Source: Pseudomonadota bacterium (lineage in GTDB: Bacteria > Pseudomonadota > Gammaproteobacteria > Burkholderiales > Thiobacillaceae). Taken from it: a DNA stretch of 48,749 bases. How positions within the stretch are numbered: position 1 is the stretch's first letter; every line of letters begins with the position of its first letter. A program made the translations under genes and the position numbers. Under the pieces are notes generated by a model. It was not told where the DNA came from and made no database searches. It worked only from the letters and a program-made list of their open reading frames with translations. Of the stretch, positions 43,734 through 48,749 are shown in pieces. The stretch lies in assembly GCA_030684775.1 (NCBI GenBank), contig JAUXXW010000052.1, positions 1 through 48,749 on the forward strand. The letters are read 5' to 3'.

Positions 43734-44968
43734 TGGCGCTCCAGCGCGGAGAGCAGGATGCCGCGCACGTCATCGAGCAGGTCGGCGCGCTGTTGCGGGG
43801 CCAGTTCCGCCTCGACGCCTTCACGCAATTCCGGCGTCAGGATTTTCAGCAGATCGCGCACTTCACCGGGCAAGGCCAGTTCGCCGGCGGCGGCCTGATC
43901 CAGGGTTTCCAGGACGATGCGGGTCAGTTCGTCGCGCGCGGCGAGATCAGCCAGACTCTGACGCGGCGAGGTGCGGACTTCGACGTTTTCGATCCAGATG
44001 CCGTCCGGCACACGCTGCGCCTGGTTGATGCACTCGGCGCGCAGGCCCGGCAGATCGCGCTTGAGGGCACTGTGCAGATTCGTGGCGCCGACGAGAACGA
44101 TGCGCGCGGCGAGTAGACGATCTTCCGCGGCGGAAGCGGCCCGACGCAGTTCATCGCCGATACGGGCATGAACGGTTTCCAGCGCGTCCACATCGGCGAT
44201 GTCCAGTTCCAGCCGCGCCCAGCGCGCCACGTCGAGGGCGCGGAATTCGGCCGCCATCACCTCCAGGTCGTCGCTCACCGTCACCAGCCGGCAGCCACGG
44301 GCGCCGGGTTCGCGGATGTGGCGACCCTGGAGGTTGCCGGGATAGACCACCCAGGGATCGCGCGCGAGCACCTGGGGTTGATGCACATGGCCCAGCGCCC
44401 AGTACTGGTAGCCCTTGCCGGCCAGATCGGCCAGGGAACAGGGCGCATAGGGATCATGGCCGGGGGCGCCGGTGAGGCTGGTATGCAGAAGGCCGATATT
44501 GAAGCAGCCCGGCAACGGCGACGGGTATTCGAGGGCCAGATTCTCCGGCACGGCGCGTTGCGGGAAACCGCGCCCGTGGATGGCGACGGGCAGGCCCTCC
44601 ACCTTTTTGCTTTCCGCCACGCGCGTGGAAAAGACATGCACGTTATCCGGCGGGGTGAGGTGCAGGGTCAGCACCGAAGTCGCATCGTGGTTGCCGGCAA
44701 CCATGTAGACCGGAATCCCCGCCGCCCCCAGGCGCGCCATCTGCCGGGTGAAAAACAGGCCGGTGCTGAAATCCTTCCAGTCGCCGTCGTAGATATCGCC
44801 GGCCAGGAGCAGGAAATCCACCTTTTCATCCAGCGCCAGGCGCACCAGATTCTCGAACGCCGCCCGCGTCGCCCCGCGCAAGGCGGCGACCGGCGCGCCG
44901 TCATAGGCGTCCAGCCCTTCGAGCGGGCTGTCGATATGCGTGTCGGCGGCGTGGAGGAAGCGGAACAA
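43730..44968 (-). CDS. YhaO-like DNA repair exonuclease (Mre11/SbcD family)
   Basis: 412 residues. A calcineurin-like phosphoesterase with LHAADTHIDSPL, LLLAGDIYDGDW, MVAGNHDATS, LLHTSL and WALGHVHQPQVL, the full metal set of Mre11-type nucleases, then a C-terminal capping region. YPGNLQGRHIRE is the conserved segment after the last His. The first codon appears to be TTG (44966-44968); no ATG fits, and the upstream vapC stop lies 2 bases before it. The TAG stop at 43730-43732 is inside the MITE. It forms a nuclease-ATPase pair with the YhaN-like gene. Confidence 0.9.
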   Translation of the reverse strand: MFRFLHAADTHIDSPLEGLDAYDGAPVAALRGATRAAFENLVRLALDEKVDFLLLAGDIYDGDWKDFSTGLFFTRQMARLGAAGIPVYMVAGNHDATSVLTLHLTPPDNVHVFSTRVAESKKVEGLPVAIHGRGFPQRAVPENLALEYPSPLPGCFNIGLLHTSLTGAPGHDPYAPCSLADLAGKGYQYWALGHVHQPQVLARDPWVVYPGNLQGRHIREPGARGCRLVTVSDDLEVMAAEFRALDVARWARLELDIADVDALETVHARIGDELRRAASAAEDRLLAARIVLVGATNLHSALKRDLPGLRAECINQAQRVPDGIWIENVEVRTSPRQSLADLAARDELTRIVLETLDQAAAGELALPGEVRDLLKILTPELREGVEAELAPQQRADLLDDVRGILLSALERH

Positions 44969-44970
44969 GG

Positions 44971-45381
44971 TCAGATGGAATCGGCACGCAGCCAGTTCTC
45001 GACCTTGAGGCCGGGAATGCGGGAGAACTCCGAGATGTTGTCTGTGACTACGGTCAGGTCGTGGGCCAAGGCAACGGCCGCGATTTGCAGGTCGTAAGGG
45101 CCGACAGGCTTGCCCTCTCGGGCCAGCGTGGCGCGAATCTCGCCAAAAAGCCGTGTTGCCTCTCCAGAGAAGGGCAGGCTCGGAAGCCAGGACAACAAAG
45201 TGAGCAATGCCTCACGGTTTTCCTCCTGCCTCTTGCTCTTGTACACGCCAAACCACAATTCGGCCTCCACCGGCGCGCAAAGCTGCAACTCGGCGCGCCC
45301 CACCCGGCGCGCCTGGCCCATCACAGCGGAATTGCCCTTCATGACCGCGATCACCGCATTGGTATCCAGGAGGAAAGGCAT
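44971..45381 (-). CDS. vapC: VapC-like PIN-domain toxin
   Basis: 136 residues. MPFLLDTNAVIAVMKGN (first Asp), PVEAELWFGVYKSKR (Glu), PYDLQIAAVALAHDLTVVTDNISEFSRIPGL (C-terminal acidic residues). A ribonuclease toxin paired with the small gene that overlaps its start. It ends 2 bases before the TTG of the YhaO-like gene, so both may be co-transcribed. Confidence 0.92.
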   Translation of the reverse strand: MPFLLDTNAVIAVMKGNSAVMGQARRVGRAELQLCAPVEAELWFGVYKSKRQEENREALLTLLSWLPSLPFSGEATRLFGEIRATLAREGKPVGPYDLQIAAVALAHDLTVVTDNISEFSRIPGLKVENWLRADSI

Positions 45382-45614
45382 CAGTCGAATTCCTGCCTGG
45401 GAGTATCGACCCCCAGGTCGTCACCGCCGATGTCATCCGGAAAATCGTCACCCAGCGTTCCCGCCACGGCGGCAAGGAATGCCTCGGTATCGCCGCCCTT
45501 TTCGGGTTCCTGGTTATAGCGATGCTCCAGAAACTCGATGAAATCCAGTGTCTCCCTTTGCAAAGAGGGCGACAGTGTCTGGATACGGGTCTGGATGGCT
45601 TCGGCGAGTGTCAT
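45381..45614 (-). CDS. VapB-like antitoxin, DUF2281 type
   Basis: 77 residues. MTLAEAIQTRIQTLSPSLQRETLDFIEFLEHRY is the short helical DUF2281-like module found in antitoxins. The remainder is very acidic (GDDFPDDIGGDDLGVDTP). AGGAGA precedes the ATG. Its stop and the toxin's start share one base (TGATG). Confidence 0.85.
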   Translation of the reverse strand: MTLAEAIQTRIQTLSPSLQRETLDFIEFLEHRYNQEPEKGGDTEAFLAAVAGTLGDDFPDDIGGDDLGVDTPRQEFD

Positions 45615-45636
45615 GGCTGTTCTCCTCTATCCCTCG

Positions 45637-47079
45637 TTACAGTATCCCCGCCGCGTAATCCGCCAGGCGCGAGCGCTCACCGCGCGCCAGGGTGATGTGG
45701 CCGCCGTGTTCCCAACCCTTGAAGCGGTCCACCACGTAGGTGATACCGGAACTCCCTTCGGTCAGGTAGGGCGTGTCGATCTGCGCGATGTTGCCCAGGC
45801 AGACCACCTTGGTGCCGGGGCCGGCGCGGGTGATGAGGGTCTTCATCTGCTTGGAGGTGAGGTTCTGCGCTTCGTCGATTATCAGGAATTTGTTCATGAA
45901 GGTGCGCCCACGCATGAAGTTGAGCGATTTCACCTTGATGCGGCTGCGCACCAGATCTTGCGTGGCCGCCCTGCCCCACTCGCCGGCTTCCTCGTCGGGC
46001 TTGTTGAGCACGTCCAGGTTGTCTTCCAGGGCGCCCATCCAGGGGGTCATCTTTTCTTCCTCGGTGCCGGGCAGGAAGCCGATGTCTTCGCCCACCGGGA
46101 TGGTGACGCGGGTCATGATGATCTCGCTGTAGGTCTTGGTTTCCAGTATCTGGGTGAGACCGGCGGCGAGTGTGAGCAGGGTCTTGCCGGTGCCGGCCTG
46201 GCCGAGCAGGGAAACGAAGTCGATCTCCGGGTCCATCAACAGGTTGAGGGCGAAGTTCTGCTCGCGGTTGCGCGCGGTGATGCCCCAGACGTTGTTCTTG
46301 TGGTGGGAATAATCCTTCACGGTTTCCAGGGTGGCGGTCTTGCCGGCCACCGCGATGACCTTGGCCTGGAACGGGTTGGCGCCCTCCTGCCAGACGAATT
46401 GGTTGACCAGGAAGCTGGGCACCAGGGGGCCGGTCAGGCGGTAGTAGGAGCGGTCTTCCTTCTGCCAGGACTCCATGCCCTTGCCATGCTTGTCCCAGAA
46501 GTCGGCCGGCAATTCGGTGACGCCGCTATAGAGCAGGTCGGTGTCTTCCAGCACCTTGTCGTTGAAGTAATCCTCGGCGGGGATTCCCAGCGCGCGCGCC
46601 TTGATGCGCATGTTGATGTCTTTCGACACCAGGATGACCTGGCGCGCTGGCTGCTGTTCCTGCAGATAGGAGACGATGCCGAGGATCTGGTTGTCCACCT
46701 TGCTGAAGGGCAGCAAGGCGGCGATGTCGCTGGTGATCGTTTGGGTCTGTAGAAACAGGCGGCCGGTGGCGGCCTTGTGGCTGTGCTCGGCGAGGGAAAT
46801 CCCGTCCTTGATGTCGAGTTCGGAAGGGCTGACGATTTCTTCCAGGAAGCGGGTGACCTGGCGGGCGTTGCGCGCAACCTCGGTCATGCCCTTCTTGTTG
46901 TGGTCGAGCTCTTCCAGGGTGGCGATCGGCAGATAGATGTCGTGTTCCTGGAAGCGGTAGAGACAGGTGGGATCGTGCAACAGCACGTTGGTGTCGAGAA
47001 CGAACAACTTGGTCGGCGCCGCTTTCTTGGCCGTGGCGGGCTTGCGTGTCTGCTTCGTCGTGCCGGTCTTGCTCACCAT
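45637..47079 (-). CDS. PIN-PhoH fusion ATPase (PhoH2 type)
   Basis: 480 residues from ATG 47079 (GGAGAG upstream). A basic Thr/Lys/Ala-rich N-tail leads to a PIN domain (about 25-160) with KLFVLDTNVLLHDP and ILVSKDINMRIKARALGI. A PhoH P-loop domain (about 245-475) follows with LLGQAGTGKT, FLIIDEAQNLTSKQMKTLITRAG and VCLGNIAQIDTPYL. PhoH2 proteins couple sequence-specific RNase to ATP-driven RNA unwinding. Downstream of bcp by 29 bases. Confidence 0.92.
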   Translation of the reverse strand: MVSKTGTTKQTRKPATAKKAAPTKLFVLDTNVLLHDPTCLYRFQEHDIYLPIATLEELDHNKKGMTEVARNARQVTRFLEEIVSPSELDIKDGISLAEHSHKAATGRLFLQTQTITSDIAALLPFSKVDNQILGIVSYLQEQQPARQVILVSKDINMRIKARALGIPAEDYFNDKVLEDTDLLYSGVTELPADFWDKHGKGMESWQKEDRSYYRLTGPLVPSFLVNQFVWQEGANPFQAKVIAVAGKTATLETVKDYSHHKNNVWGITARNREQNFALNLLMDPEIDFVSLLGQAGTGKTLLTLAAGLTQILETKTYSEIIMTRVTIPVGEDIGFLPGTEEEKMTPWMGALEDNLDVLNKPDEEAGEWGRAATQDLVRSRIKVKSLNFMRGRTFMNKFLIIDEAQNLTSKQMKTLITRAGPGTKVVCLGNIAQIDTPYLTEGSSGITYVVDRFKGWEHGGHITLARGERSRLADYAAGIL

Positions 47080-47108
47080 CTGGGTCTCTCCAGTTAGCCG
47101 TTGGGAAA

Positions 47109-47564
47109 TTACAGGGTACGCACGAATTCCAGCACTTCCTGGGCATGACCAGGCACTTTCACGCCACGCCATGCTTTCGCGACCGTGCCATCCGGCGCGA
47201 TCACGAAGGTGCTGCGTTCGATACCGCGCACCTGATTGCCATACATGTTTTTCAGTTTCATGACACCGAACGCTTCGCAGGCCAGTTCATCCGGGTCGGC
47301 GATGAGGTCGAAGGTAAACGCCTCCTTGGCCTTGAAGCCCTCGTGCGACTCCACGCTGTCGCGCGAGAGGCCGAAGACTTCCCATCCCAGCGCCTGGAAC
47401 AGGGCATGGAGATCGCGGAAATCCTGGCCTTCCGTGGTGCAGCCGGACGTGTTGTCCTTGGGATAAAAATAAAGGACGACACCGCGCCCTTTGAAATCAC
47501 TGAGTCTGACGTTCTTGCCACCGGTGGCGGCAAGGTCGAAATCAAGGGCTGCGGGCTGATCCAT
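47109..47564 (-). CDS. bcp: Thiol peroxidase Bcp (PrxQ peroxiredoxin)
   Basis: 151 residues. The peroxidatic Cys is Cys42 in YPKDNTSGCTTEGQDF. The resolving Cys five residues later found in many PrxQ proteins is replaced (GCTTEGQ). Another Cys in ADPDELACEAFGV (near 95) may serve, as in the other Bcp subgroup, or it may be a 1-Cys type. STFVIAPDGTVAKAW is the conserved C-terminal strand. It reduces hydroperoxides. Confidence 0.93.
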   Translation of the reverse strand: MDQPAALDFDLAATGGKNVRLSDFKGRGVVLYFYPKDNTSGCTTEGQDFRDLHALFQALGWEVFGLSRDSVESHEGFKAKEAFTFDLIADPDELACEAFGVMKLKNMYGNQVRGIERSTFVIAPDGTVAKAWRGVKVPGHAQEVLEFVRTL

Positions 47565-47625
47565 CGGGTTCTCGTTGAAAAGGGGTCGGGGCCATTATCC
47601 GGAGGCCCGGGAAGCGCGGCAACCA

Positions 47626-47769
47626 GCAGACGGCGCGTCGATTCCCAATCCGCGTGAGCAGGACGCGTTGCCGGCCATCCTGGATGGCGCGGATGATGCG
47701 GTAATCGCCCACGCGGCAGCGCCAGAAATCACCCAGCGGTCCCGTCAGCGGTTTCCCCGTATCACGACG
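47626..47769 (-). pseudogene. RelE/ParE-type toxin fragment
   Basis: A 48-codon stretch reads RRDTGKPLTGPLGDFWRCRV followed by GDYRIIRAIQDGRQRVLLTR and IGNRRAVC. It matches the C-terminal half of RelE/ParE toxins (GKPLxG...WRxRxGDYRII...VxxIGxRxxVY). An in-frame TAG directly precedes it (47770-47772) and the normal Tyr-stop end is replaced by read-through into the bcp start. The N-terminal half is absent, so it is a relic. No intact antitoxin partner is seen; bases 47773-47855 hold only short frames. Confidence 0.75.
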
Positions 47770-47855
47770 CTATTGAAGTGATGCCATGTCGGGTTTCGCG
47801 GTGGGCGGCGAGCACTTCGACCAGCGGGTCGGAGCACATACCCGGCCCTCCGGAC

Positions 47856-48260
47856 TTACAACCCCGCCAGAAATTCGGCCACCGTCTGAACCAGCAAGCC
47901 CTCCGCCTTGTCGCGGTCGTTCATCAAAAAACCGAAATCGCGAATATCGCCTGTGAGCAGCACATCGGCCTTGCAGGCGAGCGCCGCCTGGTAGATCGGA
48001 CAGCCCTTGGCGGGCAGACCGGGCGGGCAATCGCACTCCCGCGTGGCTGACGCCAGATGAAAATCCCGCGTCAAGGTTTCCAGGCGTTCCAGACGATCAG
48101 GGTATTTACGAGCGATGTTGCGGCGCGCTTCTTCCACGGCATAGGAACTGGAAACCACCCGCCAGAGCCCGGCCTGGCCAAGTTCCATGACCAGCGCAGC
48201 CTTGCCGTTCGAGTTGTGCGCCGCTGTGAACAGGATGTTCGCATCCAGAAACAGTCGCAT
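47856..48260 (-). CDS. PIN-domain protein, solitary
   Basis: 134 residues. MRLFLDANILFTAAHN carries the first conserved Asp, YAVEEARRNIARK the Glu, and LLTGDIRDFGFLMND the last acidic pair. A Cys-rich insert (CDCPPGLPAKGCP) before the final helix is unusual for VapC toxins and may bind metal. No intact antitoxin gene flanks it. Upstream are GTAG repeats and a fragment of open frame (48396-48553). It may be a toxin that has lost its partner or a PIN nuclease with another role. Confidence 0.8.
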   Translation of the reverse strand: MRLFLDANILFTAAHNSNGKAALVMELGQAGLWRVVSSSYAVEEARRNIARKYPDRLERLETLTRDFHLASATRECDCPPGLPAKGCPIYQAALACKADVLLTGDIRDFGFLMNDRDKAEGLLVQTVAEFLAGL

Positions 48261-48278
48261 TACTTGGCTTGCAGTGCC

Positions 48279-48364
48279 GTAGGGCGGAAAAGCAGCCTCA
48301 TCGCGCCTTCCGCCAAGGATTGTCGGAAGGCGCCGGCATGAAGACGCCGGCTTTTCCGACCTAC
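48279..48364. repeat. GTAG-GGCGGAA palindromic element, copy 1
   Basis: GTAGGGCGGAAAAGC...CTTCCGCC at the left and TCGGAAGG...CTTTTCCGACCTAC at the right: two hairpins each preceded by GTAG on its own strand. It is 86 bases long and differs from 48652-48737 at a single base. Lies 18 bases upstream of the solitary PIN gene. Confidence 0.93.
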
Positions 48365-48370
48365 GGGCTG

Positions 48371-48399
48371 TTGGGCACGCTGCGCTTTGCCCAACCTAC
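48371..48399. repeat. Single GTAG-TTGGGC REP unit
   Basis: TTGGGCACGCTGCGCTTTGC then CCAACCTAC: half of the TTGGGC element, opening with GTAG on the minus strand. It supplies the stop codon of the open frame at 48396-48553. Confidence 0.88.
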
Positions 48400-48553
48400 G
48401 CCACTGGCGCCGGATTGATTGCCAGCGCGTCATGGATCGCCTTCAAGCCGGGCTCCGCCAGCGTGCTTTTGCGCACGTGGATCGTCCGCCCGTCACGACG
48501 CCGCAAGCTGGTGGTGACGCGACGCTGAACGCCTAGCGTTTGCCGCAGTAGAC
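48396..48553 (-). other. Open frame fragment between repeats
   Basis: A frame of about 50 codons without a clear start lies between two TTGGGC elements. It reads VTTSLRRRDGRTIHVRKSTL then AEPGLKAIHDALAINPAPVA, with its TAG supplied by the repeat. The composition looks protein-like. It could be the end of a lost gene, perhaps the antitoxin of the PIN gene or a transposase tail. I cannot name it. Confidence 0.3.
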
Positions 48554-48626
48554 GTAGGTTGGGCAAAGCGCAGCGTGCCCAACATGGCGACGGGTTGTTG
48601 GGCACGCAGCGCTTTGCCCAACCTAC
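48554..48626. repeat. GTAG-TTGGGC palindromic element, copy 5
   Basis: Full inverted pair of GTAG/TTGGGC hairpins in the repeat-rich right end of the window. Bases 48627-48651 between it and the next element hold nothing recognisable. Confidence 0.9.
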
Positions 48627-48651
48627 GCCACTTCATGCCGGTGGCTTAATC

Positions 48652-48737
48652 GTAGGGCGGAAAAGCAGCCTCATCGCGCCTTCCGCCAGGGTTTGTCGGA
48701 AGGCGCCGGCATGAAGACGCCGGCTTTTCCGACCTAC
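48652..48737. repeat. GTAG-GGCGGAA palindromic element, copy 2
   Basis: 86 bases in the same orientation as 48279-48364, with one difference in 86 bases, which implies recent spread or gene conversion. Twelve bases remain to the window end. Confidence 0.93.
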
Positions 48738-48749
48738 GGGTTCACTCGT

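Noticed and set aside
47575-47781. Plus-strand 68-codon frame
   Set aside because: It is antisense to the RelE-like fragment, which matches a known toxin pattern much better.

Overview
The window looks like a chromosomal segment of a GC-rich Gram-negative betaproteobacterium, perhaps Nitrosomonadales/Thiobacillus-like. That placement is inferred from gene order and protein character, not from a database search. Supporting features are a complete mla phospholipid-transport operon running into ibaG and murA, an rnfABCDGE cluster, the block mltD-gloB-yafS-like-rnhA-dnaQ also known from E. coli, lpxH, and an NnrS-type nitric-oxide resistance protein behind a perfect FNR/Dnr-type box. Nearly everything is core metabolism and envelope biology. 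I saw no phage, CRISPR array, rRNA or tRNA gene.

Layout: 1-1.5 kb is a low-GC edge with the end of an IS481-like transposase and a METTL25/RRNAD1-like methyltransferase. 1.4-4.6 kb holds nnrS with a tiny Cys-rich ORF behind it, cheZ and a short-form 6-phosphogluconate dehydrogenase. 4.9-7.1 kb holds glgA and an RHH/PIN toxin-antitoxin pair. 7.1-14.1 kb is a minus-strand operon: DUF72-like gene, mlaFEDCB, a YadGH-like ABC exporter, ibaG, murA. 14.2-15.5 kb has two small secreted proteins, one built of about twelve 13-residue repeats. 15.5-19.9 kb has an adenylate cyclase, an ABC-F protein and a cupin. 20-25.6 kb is the rnf operon. 25.7-29.6 kb has cysS, vapBC and glnS. 29.7-34.6 kb has a TPR/NTF2-like protein, an L,D-transpeptidase with a related C-terminal domain, a cyclophilin, lpxH and a secreted low-complexity protein. 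34.8-40 kb has a phosphatase, a TonB-receptor remnant, dnaQ, rnhA, a methyltransferase, gloB and mltD. 40-47.6 kb has a YhaN/YhaO-like nuclease pair, vapBC, phoH and bcp. 47.6-48.7 kb has a broken RelE-like gene, a PIN gene and dense repeats.

The most striking property is the load of small palindromic elements. At least five sequence types share the layout 5'-GTAG, hairpin, spacer, hairpin, CTAC-3', which is the architecture of REP/BIME elements mobilised by RAYT (TnpA-REP) transposases. Other families (a C5T3 hairpin element, a GTCATCCCGG element, a CCTCTCCC element and a 226-bp MITE with 22-bp inverted ends) are mixed in. They sit between operon genes (three of the five rnf junctions), supply stop codons to several genes, and lie in frame inside four conserved proteins (YheS, CysS, GloB, YhaN-like), adding short repeat-encoded peptides. 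No RAYT or matching transposase is present, so the mobilising enzymes must be elsewhere. Three toxin-antitoxin pairs plus two further toxin-type genes or remnants also occur within 42 kb.
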